A DNA stretch of 64,000 nt, from positions 248,001 to 312,000 of the forward strand of contig NZ_LYWY01000006.1 of assembly GCF_001661915.1 (NCBI RefSeq). Reading direction: 5' to 3'. Position 1 is the first letter of the stretch, and each line of letters begins with the position of its first letter. The position numbers and the translations under genes were made by a program. Shown here piece after piece: positions 26,808 through 37,757 of this stretch. The notes beneath the pieces were generated by a model. It was not told the origin of the DNA, ran no database searches, and saw nothing but the letters and a program-made list of their open reading frames with translations. The DNA is from Croceicoccus pelagius. Lineage in GTDB: Bacteria > Pseudomonadota > Alphaproteobacteria > Sphingomonadales > Sphingomonadaceae.

Positions 26808-27411
26808 CGAAATAAGCCCGCCCTTCAAGTTTCTCGCCGGAATCGCGCTGGCTTGCGCCGTACCGGCAATCGCCGCGTGCGATAGGCAAACCGACGCTCC
26901 GGAGCAACCTGAAGCATCGGCCAGCAGTGACGCCAACGCTACGGAAAGTGGCGATGACGAGTTCAACGGCACGCTGGACATTTCCACCCGCGGTCAGGAA
27001 ATGCCGGATTTCGTCATCACCTTGCCTAATGGAACGTCGAAGAAATTGAGCGATTTCAAGGGCAAACCGCTGCTCGTCAACCTCTGGGCAACGTGGTGCG
27101 GGCCTTGCGTACTGGAAATGCCGATGCTGGACGAACTGGCTGGCCGCTATCCGGAAAAGTTGAAAGTCATCGTCGTGTCGCAGGACATGGGCGGGGCCGA
27201 AACGGTCGAACCGTGGTTCGCGGAGAAGGATTTCGCCAATCTGGAGCCGTGGATGGACCCGAACAACGACCTCGGCTTTTCGTATAATACCGGCATGTTG
27301 CCCATGACCGTGCTTTACGATGCCGACGGCAAGGAAGTCTGGCGCATGATCGGCGGCCACGACTGGTCCGGCGCGCGGACCGAGGCGATGCTGGCCGATA
27401 CGATCTCCTAA
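26797..27411 (+). CDS. TlpA-like thioredoxin-fold lipoprotein
   Basis: A 204-residue periplasmic thiol-disulfide protein. The start is TTG at 26797, supported by GGAG six bases upstream and by the lack of any ATG or GTG before the signal sequence. The signal [20 protein letters not shown] has lipobox IAAC. After an acidic linker, the thioredoxin domain shows [19 protein letters not shown] with the redox CxxC near residue 100, the [13 protein letters not shown] cis-proline region, and a typical AhpC/TlpA layout. It may reduce apocytochromes or other periplasmic thiols. Its 3' end borders an 18-bp tandem repeat. Confidence 0.85.
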   Translation: MPVIEISPPFKFLAGIALACAVPAIAACDRQTDAPEQPEASASSDANATESGDDEFNGTLDISTRGQEMPDFVITLPNGTSKKLSDFKGKPLLVNLWATWCGPCVLEMPMLDELAGRYPEKLKVIVVSQDMGGAETVEPWFAEKDFANLEPWMDPNNDLGFSYNTGMLPMTVLYDADGKEVWRMIGGHDWSGARTEAMLADTIS

Positions 27412-27480
27412 GGGGAATCGAGCTCGTAAGAGGAATCGAGCTCGTAAAGGAAATCGGGTCCGTAAAGGGGATCAGGCCCC
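27412..27480. repeat. tandem 18-bp repeats between tlpA-like gene and response regulator
   Basis: Units of 18 bp begin at 27412, 27430, 27448 and 27466. The first two differ by one base, the third has several changes, and the fourth is partial and overlaps the last codons of the response regulator. Units 1-3 each end in CGTAA, and units 1-2 contain the palindrome CGAGCTCG. They follow directly on the stop of the TlpA-like gene and fill the convergent intergenic space. Confidence 0.85.
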
Positions 27481-28110
27481 GGCGGGCGGCAGGGCTGCGT
27501 CTAGTTGCTTGGCGATCAGCACGGCTTGGGTACGATTGACCACGCCCAGCCGGCGGAAGATCGCTGTCATGTGCGCTTTCACCGTCGCTTCGGAAATGTC
27601 CATTTCGTGGGCGATCTGCTTGTTGAGCTTGCCTTCGGACACCAGCGTCAGGATGCGCCGCTGTGCCGGGGTCAGACGGGCCAGCTTCTCGAGGTTGCTG
27701 GCATCCTGCTTGGTCACCTCGCCTTCTTCGGGGAACCAGTAGTCCCCTTCGGCAACGGCGGTCAGCGCCTCTCGCATCAAGGGAAGCGGCGCGCTTTTCG
27801 GGATGAACGCGGCCGCGCCCAGTTCGCGGGCACCGCGCCTGACCTTGGCGTCCTCGCTCGCCGACACGACGACGACGGGGATCGCGGGAAAGTCCTGCCT
27901 GAACGCCATCAGCGTCTGCAGTCCGGCGCTGTCCGCCATGTGCAGGTCCAGCGTCAGAAGCTCGACCCCACCCTTCCCGGCCTCGACACGGGCAGAGGCG
28001 GCGTCGGCCACCTCCACCACGTCGCGGCCCGGCCACGATTGTTCGACACATCCACGCACTGCTGCGCGCAGCAGCGGATGGTCATCGGCGATTACTATGC
28101 GCCCGGTCAT
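27472..28110 (-). CDS. NarL/LuxR-family response regulator linked to acs
   Basis: A 212-residue two-component regulator. The receiver domain starts GRIVIADDHPLLRAAVRG (acidic pair DD), the phospho-acceptor aspartate is in LLTLDLHMADSAG, and the conserved lysine in FIPKSAP. The C-terminal LuxR-type helix-turn-helix (LTPAQRRILTLVSEGKLNKQ, then VKAHMTAIFRRLGV) spans about residues 143-200. The start is uncertain: ATG at 28110 or 28116 or GTG at 28131. It lies about 45 bases behind acs on the same strand with no sensor kinase nearby. In Vibrio and Pseudomonas the LuxR-type regulator CrbR/ErdR activates acs, so a similar role is plausible, but this is inference. Confidence 0.85.
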   Translation of the reverse strand: MTGRIVIADDHPLLRAAVRGCVEQSWPGRDVVEVADAASARVEAGKGGVELLTLDLHMADSAGLQTLMAFRQDFPAIPVVVVSASEDAKVRRGARELGAAAFIPKSAPLPLMREALTAVAEGDYWFPEEGEVTKQDASNLEKLARLTPAQRRILTLVSEGKLNKQIAHEMDISEATVKAHMTAIFRRLGVVNRTQAVLIAKQLDAALPPAGA

Positions 28111-28154
28111 CGGCATCCCCACCCTTGTCACGGCCCTCCCACTGGGCCGGGACC

Positions 28155-30107
<1,953 letters not shown>

Positions 30108-30295
30108 GGCACTCCCCCGAGGTCTGGTGTTGTCCGCATTTCGCTGCAACCGCGAAAAGTCACGCATTTCCTAGCGTCTTGCAGCCTGTTTTGCTTCTCG
30201 ACCTTAGTCTTATAGACGTATTGCCGATAGAGGCACGCACCCGAAACTGCGACTTTGCGCCCCACATCCACGACAGATGGGGAGGGGAGTACCTG

Positions 30296-31702
30296 ATGTA
30301 CAAGAATACGTCCGGCAAAGTATTGCGTCGTTCCATTGCAGCGGGCCTTCTGGCCGCCACCGCGATGGCCCCGGCAGCAGCCCATGCACAAAGCTCGGTA
30401 GAGGATCGTCTCGACAAGCTAGAGGCCATGATCATGGCGCTTGAGGCGCGGATGGACGCACAGCAGAGCGCACCCGCCGATCCGCAGACACAGGCCGCGG
30501 TCACCGAGATGCGCGCCGCGGTTGCCGAAACGCGTGCGGTCGCGGCGAAACAGGGCGAACTTGAAACCCGTGTCGCCGCGGTAGAGACCTCGGACAAGTC
30601 GGGCTTCCACATCGGCGATACGAAGGTCACGCTCGGCGGCTATGTAAAGATGGACGCGATCACCGCGCGCACCAGCGCAGGCCAGCTTGGCGGCGACACG
30701 TTCCTTCGCGACTTCCTGGTCCCCAGCACCGTGCCCGTGGGCACCGGCGCCGGTTCGGGCTGGGATACCGACTTCAGCGCCCGCCAGACCCGCTTCGCCA
30801 TCAAGACCGCGACGCCGGTTGGCGGCAAGACGCTGGGCACGACCATGGAAATGGACTTCATGGTCACCAGCGGCGGCGACGAGCGTATCACCAATTCCTA
30901 CACGCCGCGTCTGCGCCATGCCTTCGTAACTTACGACGGTTGGACCATCGGCCAGACCTGGGGCACGTTCTTCAACGTGGGCGCCCTGCCCGACACGCTG
31001 GACTTCATCGGCACGACGCCGGGCACCGTCTTCGTCCGTCAGCCGCTCGTCCGCTATACCACGAAGAGCGGGCTTTCCATCGCGGTCGAACAGCCCGAAA
31101 CGACTGTCACGACCGCAACTGGTGGCCGCGTGACGCCGGGCGACGATGCCCTGCCCGATGTCGTGCTGCGCTTCGACAAGAAGGCCGGCAAGAGCGCGTT
31201 CTCGATCGCCGCGATCGGTCGCCAGCTAAAGGTCGCGAATGACGACTTCGGTCTCGGCAGCGACAGTACGCTGGGTTACGGCGTTTCGGTGTCAGGCACG
31301 ATCGGGGTCGGCGCGAAGGACGACTTCCGCTTCATGGTCAACGCGGGCGAAGGTCTGGGCCGATACATCGGTCTCAACATCGTCAACGATGCCGCGATCG
31401 ATCCGGTTACCGGCGATCTCGATGCCATTGCCAGCTACTCGGGCTTTGCCGCCTACCGCCATGTCTGGAGCGACAAGCTGCGCTCCACCATCGCGGGCAG
31501 CTATTTCAAGGCGGACAACCCGGTCGCGCTGACGTCGGCGTCGCCGACCGACACGGTCTGGAACGCGCTTGCGAACGTGATCTACACGCCCGTCCCGAAA
31601 CTCGATCTGGGCGTGGAGTACATGTACGTCGAACGCGAGAACGAGGCGGGTCTCGACGGCAATCTGCAGAAGGTGCAGGTTTCCGCCAAGTACAGCTTCT
31701 AG
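30296..31702 (+). CDS. DcaP-like outer-membrane porin
   Basis: A 468-residue exported protein resembling the DcaP family of trimeric porins. It has a signal peptide (RSIAAGLLAATAMAPAAAHA, cleavage near AHAQ), then a coiled-coil stretch (SVEDRLDKLEAMIMALEARM to about residue 95) and a beta-rich barrel beginning GFHIGDTKVTLGGYVKMDAI. It ends in aromatic YSF, as outer-membrane barrels do. The start at 30296 follows a very strong GGAGGGGAG box. It lies between acs and a prpE-like gene, so it may admit acetate, propionate or related acids; that is inference from position. Confidence 0.82.
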   Translation: MYKNTSGKVLRRSIAAGLLAATAMAPAAAHAQSSVEDRLDKLEAMIMALEARMDAQQSAPADPQTQAAVTEMRAAVAETRAVAAKQGELETRVAAVETSDKSGFHIGDTKVTLGGYVKMDAITARTSAGQLGGDTFLRDFLVPSTVPVGTGAGSGWDTDFSARQTRFAIKTATPVGGKTLGTTMEMDFMVTSGGDERITNSYTPRLRHAFVTYDGWTIGQTWGTFFNVGALPDTLDFIGTTPGTVFVRQPLVRYTTKSGLSIAVEQPETTVTTATGGRVTPGDDALPDVVLRFDKKAGKSAFSIAAIGRQLKVANDDFGLGSDSTLGYGVSVSGTIGVGAKDDFRFMVNAGEGLGRYIGLNIVNDAAIDPVTGDLDAIASYSGFAAYRHVWSDKLRSTIAGSYFKADNPVALTSASPTDTVWNALANVIYTPVPKLDLGVEYMYVERENEAGLDGNLQKVQVSAKYSF

Positions 31703-31718
31703 GGCACTTTGGAACAAG

Positions 31719-31732
31719 CAGCGGTACCGCTG
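31719..31732 (+). terminator. palindromic hairpin after the porin gene
   Basis: CAGCGGTACCGCTG is a perfect 14-bp palindrome 17 bases beyond the porin stop. It is extended by CAA/TTG across one mismatch (31715-31736), and GGCAC/GTGCC (31703-31707, 31736-31740) form an alternative outer pair. It may end or process the porin message; there is no T-tract. Confidence 0.45.
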
Positions 31733-31753
31733 ATTGTGCCATGATGACGGGCC

Positions 31754-31784
31754 ATGGGGCGTTCGCGGATGTCGGACGCCCCAT
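31754..31784 (+). promoter_or_regulatory. stem-loop in the prpE leader
   Basis: A perfect 9-bp inverted repeat (31754-31762 with 31776-31784) with a 13-base loop, flanked by GGCC on both sides, lies 40 bases upstream of the prpE start. It could be a second terminator for the porin, a processing site, or a regulatory hairpin. Confidence 0.4.
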
Positions 31785-31823
31785 CGGCCATTACGAATCG
31801 ACACGTCTTGAGGGAGACTCCAG

Positions 31824-33698
31824 GTGGCATACGAAAAGGCTTTCGAAACGGCAGACCGCGATCCGCAAGGATTCTGGATGGACGTTGCGAAAACGCTGGA
31901 CTGGGACGTTGCCCCATCCACCGCCCATGACGAGGCTACCGACGGTTGGTTTCCCGATGGCAGGATGAACACTTGCGCCAACGCGGTCGATCGCCACGTC
32001 GCGGCAGGACGCGGCAGCCAGCAAGCCCTGATCTACGAAAGCCCGATCACCGGAAAGTCATCGACCTACACGTTCGACGAACTGCTTAAGCGCGTGTCGC
32101 GGACCGCGGGCATGCTGGTGCAAGCTGGCGTGAAAACCGGCGACCGGGTCGTCATCTACATGCCGATGGTGCCCGAAGCGGTCTTCGGCATGCTCGCCTG
32201 CGCGCGCATCGGTGCGATCCATTCGGTCGTCTTCGGCGGGTTTGCAGCGCCGGAACTGGCCAAGCGCATCGACGACTGCAAGCCTGCCGCCGTTCTGTCG
32301 GCGTCCTGCGGGCTGGAGCCGGGGCGCACGATTGCCTACAAGCCGCTGCTCGACAAGGCGATCGAACTGTCCTCGCACAAGCCGGACGTCGCCATCATCC
32401 TCCAGCGCGAGGAACTTCACGCCGATCTCGTCGCCAATCGCGATATCGACTGGCAGGCAGCCTATGATGCGGCCAGCCCCGTCGATCCTGTTCCGGTGGC
32501 GAGCACCGATCCGCTTTACATCCTCTACACCTCGGGCACGACCGGCACGCCAAAGGGCGTCGTTCGCGACAACGGCGGCCATGCCGCGGCGCTGTCGTGG
32601 TCGATGAAGAACATCTACGGGATCGAGGCGGGCGACGTCTTCTGGGCCGCATCCGACATCGGCTGGGTCGTGGGGCACAGCTACATCGTCTATGGCCCGC
32701 TTCTGGCCGGCGCGACGACGATCCTGTTCGAAGGCAAGCCCATCGGCACGCCCGATGCGGGCATCTTCTGGAACCTGATCGACAAGCACCGGGTAAAAGT
32801 CCTGTTCACCGCCCCCACCGCGATCCGTGCCATCCGCCGCGCCGACCCCGATGGCGAATTCATTGCCAAGGCCAGCCTCGCCAGCCTGACCGCGCTGTTC
32901 CTTGCTGGCGAGCGCGCCGATCCCGACACGCTGCTGTGGATCGCGGAGCAGCTGGGCAAGCCGGTGATCGACCACTGGTGGCAGACCGAACTGGGCTGGC
33001 CCGCCATCGCCACGTGCTTCGGCCTTGGCGAAACCCATATCAAGCCGGGCAGCGCAGGCCGTGCGGTTCCGGGCTATCGCTTCAAGGTGAAGGACGAGGC
33101 AGGGACCGACGCAGAACCCGGAAAGGTCGGCACGCTGCTGATCGAACAGCCGCTGCCGCCGGGCAATTTCCGTGCGCTGTGGAATAACCCCGAAAAGTTC
33201 GCGTCCGGCTTCGTCGACTTCCCCGGCCACTACACCACGGGCGATGCGGGCATGATCGACGAGGATGGCTTCATCCATATCATGGGCCGCACCGACGACA
33301 TCATCAACGTCGCCGGACACCGGTTGTCGACCGGCCAGATGGAAGAAGTCGTCGCCAATCACCCCGCAGTCGTCGAGTGCGCCGTCGTCGGCGCGGCGGA
33401 CGAGCTGAAGGGCGAGATGGCCGTCGCTTTCGTCATCACGCGTCCGGGCGCCGAAGACCTGCCCGCCGTGAAGAAGGACATCGTTCGCACCATCCGCGAG
33501 GATATTGGCCCGATCGCATCCCCGCGCGACGTGTTCTTTGCCGATGCCCTGCCCAAGACGCGTTCGGGCAAAGTCCTGCGCAACCTGCTTCGCGCGATCC
33601 TCAACGGAGACGAGATCGTCGTGCCCCAGACCATCGAGGATCCCTCGGTTATCGAAGGCCTGATAGACCTTGCCGCGCCTCAGCCCGCAGAGGGCTGA
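31824..33698 (+). CDS. prpE: Propionyl-CoA synthetase-like AMP-forming acyl-CoA synthetase
   Basis: A 624-residue enzyme of the acetyl-CoA synthetase family, closest by eye to PrpE, which activates propionate and other short acids. ATP-binding YTSGTTGTPKGVVRDNGGHA is near residues 233-252, DHWWQTELGWP the acyl-pocket region, and PKTRSGKVLRNLLRAI the C-terminal lysine motif. It differs from the acs at 28155 in the TELGWP region (TETGGH in Acs), which suits a different acid. The start is GTG with GGGAG upstream. Its last 19 bases overlap the convergent DUF2339 gene. No prpBCD genes are nearby. Confidence 0.88.
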   Translation: MAYEKAFETADRDPQGFWMDVAKTLDWDVAPSTAHDEATDGWFPDGRMNTCANAVDRHVAAGRGSQQALIYESPITGKSSTYTFDELLKRVSRTAGMLVQAGVKTGDRVVIYMPMVPEAVFGMLACARIGAIHSVVFGGFAAPELAKRIDDCKPAAVLSASCGLEPGRTIAYKPLLDKAIELSSHKPDVAIILQREELHADLVANRDIDWQAAYDAASPVDPVPVASTDPLYILYTSGTTGTPKGVVRDNGGHAAALSWSMKNIYGIEAGDVFWAASDIGWVVGHSYIVYGPLLAGATTILFEGKPIGTPDAGIFWNLIDKHRVKVLFTAPTAIRAIRRADPDGEFIAKASLASLTALFLAGERADPDTLLWIAEQLGKPVIDHWWQTELGWPAIATCFGLGETHIKPGSAGRAVPGYRFKVKDEAGTDAEPGKVGTLLIEQPLPPGNFRALWNNPEKFASGFVDFPGHYTTGDAGMIDEDGFIHIMGRTDDIINVAGHRLSTGQMEEVVANHPAVVECAVVGAADELKGEMAVAFVITRPGAEDLPAVKKDIVRTIREDIGPIASPRDVFFADALPKTRSGKVLRNLLRAILNGDEIVVPQTIEDPSVIEGLIDLAAPQPAEG

Positions 33699-36244
33699 GG
33701 CGTCGCGCCCTCCGGCTTCGGCCGCGACAGGATCCGCGAGTAGAACCAGCCGATCCCGATCAGGCTGAAGCCGAGGGCAAGGAAGCTGCCGATGCGGGCC
33801 AGCCCGTCCAGCACGGCGGCATCGACGATGAACACCTTGCCCACCGCAAGGATCATCAGGACGAGCGATCCGATGCGCCACGTCCGGTCCTCTGCCCGCG
33901 CGCCCCACAGCAGGTAACCGATGGCCAGCACGATCCCGGCGAGCGAGCGGAGCAGGTCCTCGCCCTGTCCCATCGGCACGGCGGTCAGGATCGGTCCGCT
34001 GAACCCCTGCCGCAGCAGCGTGATCGCCAGCAGCGGCAGAAGCGCCATGATCGCGATATCCGCCGCGCGTCGCCAAGCCGCATTGCCCAGCGGTTTCAGC
34101 ACAGCGAGCGCCGCAACTGCCACCGTATAAGCCGCCAGCGCAAGGTTCGCGACCGGCACCGGGCCCACGGCCTGCGCGTTCCAGAGCGGGTTGTGCCAGA
34201 GCAGCGTGAACCACCCGAAATGCGCCAGCGCCGCGCCCAGCATGGCAATCGCCGCCGCGCGGGCCGCTCCAAACCGGCCCTGCACTTGCGTCAGCGCGAA
34301 GGCGGCAGCGACAAGCAGTGCTTCCCAACCGGTGCGTTCGGCAAGGCCGTAGTTCATAAAGCGGGTGTAACCCTCAATCGCGAATCCCAGCTTGTAGAAG
34401 CTGTGCAGTGCGATCACCGCCCCTGCCCCGCCCAGCGCCGCGAGACCGCGCACGACATGGCGCGAACCGATCCCCGCCTGTCGCCACGCGAGGACGAGAA
34501 AGGCCAGCGCGCCGGGAACGAGGTAGCGCAGGGTGTCGTCCCAGCGCTCCAGATCGGACAGGTAGAACGGTTCTCCGGCAATGGCGTCGAGGCCGCTGTC
34601 GAACCACGCGATCAGCGGGAAGACCGCAAAGACCGCTGCCACGACAGCGAATGTCCGCGCTGCCGCGACACGCCCCGGCAGGCCGAGCGCGAAGCCAATG
34701 GCCGCCGTCGCGCAAGCAATCGCACCCCAATCGTCGTGCAGGACCTGCGAGAACGCGACCACGGTAGTCATCGCAGCCAACGTCTCCAGCAGCCAGACTT
34801 TCCAGCCCTCGTCAGGCGCAAGGCGCGACGCGGCGAGCGCGGGCAACGCAGCCAGCGCCAGCGACACCGCACCCAGCACCGGCAGGAAGTCATGGAAAAC
34901 GTCGCCATATTGCCACGTCGCGGCCAGCGCGAGGCCCGGTGCGAAGCAGGCGACCTGCACGACGTCGGCGCGAAAGCGCTCTCCCCGCCAGATGTGGAAC
35001 AGCGGGACCACGGCAAAAATTGCCGCCATGGCCGCGCCGATCAGGGCGAACTCGGCCTCTTCCGGGTTGGGCCAGAATGCCAGCATGAACACGGCAATCG
35101 CGGCGGCAAGCGCCTGAGGATCGCGCAGATCTGGCTTTTTCCATGCAAGGAAGGCCAGCGCGCCGCCAAGCAGGACGTAAAGCCCCCACGCCAGCAGCGA
35201 GTATCCGCCCTGATCGATCAAGATCGCCATCTGCAGCGCGGCAAAGGCCCCTGCCCCTGCGCGCAGCCAGTGACGGAACGGCACTTCGCCCAGCGCCGTC
35301 GGCAGCACCGCGCCGACACCGATAAGGTAGAAACCAACGAAAAGCTGGTCGGCAAAGGTCAGGTCCTGCGAGTACAGCAGCAGCAGGCCCCACAGCAGAC
35401 CGCCCCCCATCGCCGCCGCGCCAAGCCAGGGACGCTGCTGGCGATTGCCGGTCAGTACCAGCCCTGCCGAAACAAGCGCGAGATAGATCGACAGGATCGG
35501 CAGATTGGATTCTTCTGCCGACACCATCATCGGCGCGGCAAACCCGCCCAGCAAACCCAGCACCGCACAAGGCAATCCGAACCGGAACGACAGGTAGATC
35601 GCGCCAGCCGTTACGGCGGCAAGCCCTGCGAAGGCGAACCCCGCCCCGATCAGGCCATATCCGGTGCCCGCAAGGTAGAAGCAGGCATAGAGCGTCGCGA
35701 TGCCTGCACCCGCCAGCGCCTGCGGCACGCGGATGTCGGCAATGCGCTCTTCCATCTTCTCGGCCACGAAAGCCCCGCCGATCAGCAAGCCGCCGAAGAC
35801 GAAACCAAGCAGCACGCGCACGGCGGGCGACAGCAGGCCCAATTCGATCGCGTACATGACAAGGAAAAAGCCCGCGATGGCGAGCGTTATGCCGCCCGCC
35901 CAGATCGGCAACTGGCGACCGAACAGGTCTTCGAAGTTGAAAGCGATACCCGCCTTTTCACGCGGTGCGTCGTCTGTCGCGGAAGGCGCGGCGATGGCTG
36001 TAGCAGCGCCGGTCACGCGGGCAACGGCGCGTTTGACGCGTGGCACCGCGCTTGCCACCGCCGGTTCTGGCGGCGCGGATTGTTCTGCGACAGGCTCGGC
36101 CACGGGTGCGGAGGTTTCCTCGACAGGAACGATTGGGCGGCGGCCCAGCATTTCCTGCATCGAGAGCCTTTCCTCCAGCCGCTCGACCCTGCGCCACAAC
36201 TGGTACAGCGCCACGGCCAGCCCGATGATGACAATCCATTCCAT
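33680..36244 (-). CDS. Large DUF2339 membrane protein
   Basis: An 854-residue integral membrane protein of the DUF2339 family. It has an N-terminal hydrophobic segment (WIVIIGLAVALYQLW), a short coiled coil (VERLEERLSMQEML), a proline/alanine/glutamate-rich linker (about residues 38-95), then NFEDLFGRQLPIWAGGITLA and more than twenty hydrophobic segments to the end. No function is established for the family; cell-envelope roles have been suggested. It overlaps the end of prpE by 19 bases. Its start lies 45 bases from a tandem operator that also precedes the divergent TetR gene, so it may be the regulated target. Confidence 0.82.
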   Translation of the reverse strand: MEWIVIIGLAVALYQLWRRVERLEERLSMQEMLGRRPIVPVEETSAPVAEPVAEQSAPPEPAVASAVPRVKRAVARVTGAATAIAAPSATDDAPREKAGIAFNFEDLFGRQLPIWAGGITLAIAGFFLVMYAIELGLLSPAVRVLLGFVFGGLLIGGAFVAEKMEERIADIRVPQALAGAGIATLYACFYLAGTGYGLIGAGFAFAGLAAVTAGAIYLSFRFGLPCAVLGLLGGFAAPMMVSAEESNLPILSIYLALVSAGLVLTGNRQQRPWLGAAAMGGGLLWGLLLLYSQDLTFADQLFVGFYLIGVGAVLPTALGEVPFRHWLRAGAGAFAALQMAILIDQGGYSLLAWGLYVLLGGALAFLAWKKPDLRDPQALAAAIAVFMLAFWPNPEEAEFALIGAAMAAIFAVVPLFHIWRGERFRADVVQVACFAPGLALAATWQYGDVFHDFLPVLGAVSLALAALPALAASRLAPDEGWKVWLLETLAAMTTVVAFSQVLHDDWGAIACATAAIGFALGLPGRVAAARTFAVVAAVFAVFPLIAWFDSGLDAIAGEPFYLSDLERWDDTLRYLVPGALAFLVLAWRQAGIGSRHVVRGLAALGGAGAVIALHSFYKLGFAIEGYTRFMNYGLAERTGWEALLVAAAFALTQVQGRFGAARAAAIAMLGAALAHFGWFTLLWHNPLWNAQAVGPVPVANLALAAYTVAVAALAVLKPLGNAAWRRAADIAIMALLPLLAITLLRQGFSGPILTAVPMGQGEDLLRSLAGIVLAIGYLLWGARAEDRTWRIGSLVLMILAVGKVFIVDAAVLDGLARIGSFLALGFSLIGIGWFYSRILSRPKPEGATPQPSAG

Positions 36245-36288
36245 CGCGAATGTCCTTCCCCTTCGTCGCGGCGGAGATAACCGATTAC

Positions 36289-36324
36289 TGAACGGTGTTC
36301 AATATATTTATTGGACAGTGTTCA
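36289..36324. promoter_or_regulatory. tandem TetR-type operator
   Basis: Two 13-bp dyads, TGAACGGTGTTCA (36289-36301, perfect TGAAC-N3-GTTCA) and TGGACAGTGTTCA (36312-36324, one mismatch), are spaced 23 bp centre to centre, about two helical turns, across an AT-rich spacer. They sit between the divergent DUF2339 and TetR starts and are the likely binding sites of that regulator. Confidence 0.75.
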
Positions 36325-36347
36325 TTTGTTCGATTAAACCACCCTTC

Positions 36348-37001
36348 ATGGGACGCAGGTCAGATCATACGCGAGAGGAATTGCGCGCGCTTTTCATAGG
36401 CGAAGGTCACGCCCATCTGGCGCAGGTGGGGTTGGCGAAGTTCTCTGGCCGCGAAGTCGCGAAGCGCGTCGGCTATTCGGTGGGCACGATTTCCAACCTG
36501 TTCGGATCGGTCGACGGGCTGATTGTCGCGATCAATTCGCGCAGTTTCGAGCTCTGGGCGCAGATCCTGCGCGACAGGCTGGAAAGCGCAACCGATGACC
36601 GCATCGCCGCGCTCGTTGATGGCTATTTCGCCTTTGCCGAACAATCGCCTGAACTATGGTCCGCGATATATGCACACCGTCTGCCCGAAGGACTGGACCT
36701 GCCCGAAGAGGACAAGGCCCGCCGCGCAGGCCTGACGCAGATCGTCGAGGACGAGATCCGCACCGTTCTGCCTGCGGACACCGATGCCGATGTCGTGCGC
36801 CTTGCTCGCTCGCTCGTCGCGGTCGTGCACGGGCATTGCAGTTTCGTGGTTTCGGGCAGCTTCGCGCTGCTGGAAGAACCCGATCCCCAGGGCGCCGCCC
36901 TCGCCCGCGTGCGAGAGAGCCTGGCGGCGCACGGGTATTGCGCTGAAGATTTCAGGTCGGATTCGGGTCTGGGCGACAGCGAAAATCGTGGATCGCTGTG
37001 A
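36348..37001 (+). CDS. TetR-family transcriptional regulator
   Basis: A 217-residue TetR-type regulator. The start at 36348 gives MGRRSDHTREELRALFIGEG, followed by the helix-turn-helix FSGREVAKRVGYSVGTISNL then FGSVDGLIVAIN at about residues 28-62. The C-terminal half (FAFAEQSPELWSAIYAHRLP and onward) resembles the WHG-type domain of some TetR proteins, and the effector is unknown. Two near-identical dyads lie 24-59 bases before its start, so it should repress itself and perhaps the divergent DUF2339 gene. Confidence 0.87.
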   Translation: MGRRSDHTREELRALFIGEGHAHLAQVGLAKFSGREVAKRVGYSVGTISNLFGSVDGLIVAINSRSFELWAQILRDRLESATDDRIAALVDGYFAFAEQSPELWSAIYAHRLPEGLDLPEEDKARRAGLTQIVEDEIRTVLPADTDADVVRLARSLVAVVHGHCSFVVSGSFALLEEPDPQGAALARVRESLAAHGYCAEDFRSDSGLGDSENRGSL

Positions 37002-37002
37002 C

Positions 37003-37037
37003 CCGGAGCGCAGCGTACTTCAGTACGTGAGCACCGG
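37003..37037. repeat. REP-like imperfect palindrome between tetR and folE
   Basis: Outer CCGG pairs (37003-37006 with 37034-37037) enclose an inner stem GCGTAC-TTCA-GTACGT (37013-37028), making a compact imperfect palindrome in the 90-base gap between two convergent genes. It may be a terminator or one copy of an interspersed repeat; only one copy was noticed in this window. Confidence 0.4.
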
Positions 37038-37091
37038 AAGCGCATCGATCCGCAATTTGCAGCCGAGCACAGGCCCGAAGGCGATCTGAAA

Positions 37092-37700
37092 TTAATATCC
37101 CATCAGGGACAGCACTTCCTTCCGGCTGCGCTGGTCTTCAAGGAACGTGCCCATCATCCGGCTGGTCGTCATCGCGACACCGGGGGTCCGCACGCCGCGC
37201 GCGGTCATGCAGGCGTGGCTTGCCTCGATAACCACCGCAACGCCGTGAGGTTTCAAGTGGTCCCAGATGCACTGCGCCACTTCGGCGGTCAGGCGTTCCT
37301 GGATCTGCAAGCGGCGGGCATAGCCATGAAGCACGCGGGCCAGCTTGGAAATCCCGACGACATGATCGCGCGGCAGGTATGCAATCGCCGCCTTGCCGAT
37401 GATCGGGGCCATGTGGTGTTCGCAGTGCGACTGGAAGGGGATGTCCTTCAGCAGGACGACCTCGTCATAGCCGCCCACTTCCTCGAAAATGCGGGACAGG
37501 TGAATCGCGGGGTCTTCCTGATAGCCGACGCAATATTCCTTCCACGCGCGCGCCACGCGCTTGGGCGTGTCGAGCAGACCTTCGCGTTCCGGATCGTCCC
37601 CTGCCCAGCGGATCAGCGTGCGGATCGCGTCCTGCACATCCTCGGGCACGGGCGGTTTACCCAGCGGGTTATCTTCGTCAGGACCTACGAGGCTGCTCAT
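37092..37700 (-). CDS. folE: GTP cyclohydrolase I
   Basis: A 202-residue enzyme that opens the folate pathway by converting GTP to dihydroneopterin triphosphate. The zinc and substrate residues lie in PFQSHCEHHMAPIIGKAAIA (about residues 90-110), with the second cysteine in SHACMTARGVRTPG near residue 160. EGLLDTPKRVARAWKEY is the usual N-terminal helix. It lies 57 bases behind uvrC on the same strand; the downstream folB is far away at 7956. Confidence 0.95.
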   Translation of the reverse strand: MSSLVGPDEDNPLGKPPVPEDVQDAIRTLIRWAGDDPEREGLLDTPKRVARAWKEYCVGYQEDPAIHLSRIFEEVGGYDEVVLLKDIPFQSHCEHHMAPIIGKAAIAYLPRDHVVGISKLARVLHGYARRLQIQERLTAEVAQCIWDHLKPHGVAVVIEASHACMTARGVRTPGVAMTTSRMMGTFLEDQRSRKEVLSLMGY

Positions 37701-37757
37701 TCATCTTCTCCCTTTCGGCCCGTCAGGTAGGGACGATTTTCCCGCTGCGCCAGTCGT

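Noticed and set aside
32058-34328. A 756-codon minus-strand frame over prpE
   Set aside because: Antisense to a clear acyl-CoA synthetase; no motifs of its own.
33377-36280. A 967-codon plus-strand open frame across the DUF2339 gene
   Set aside because: It is rich in Arg, Gln and Asp with no recognisable domain and lies antisense to a well-supported membrane protein; such shadows are common in GC-rich DNA.
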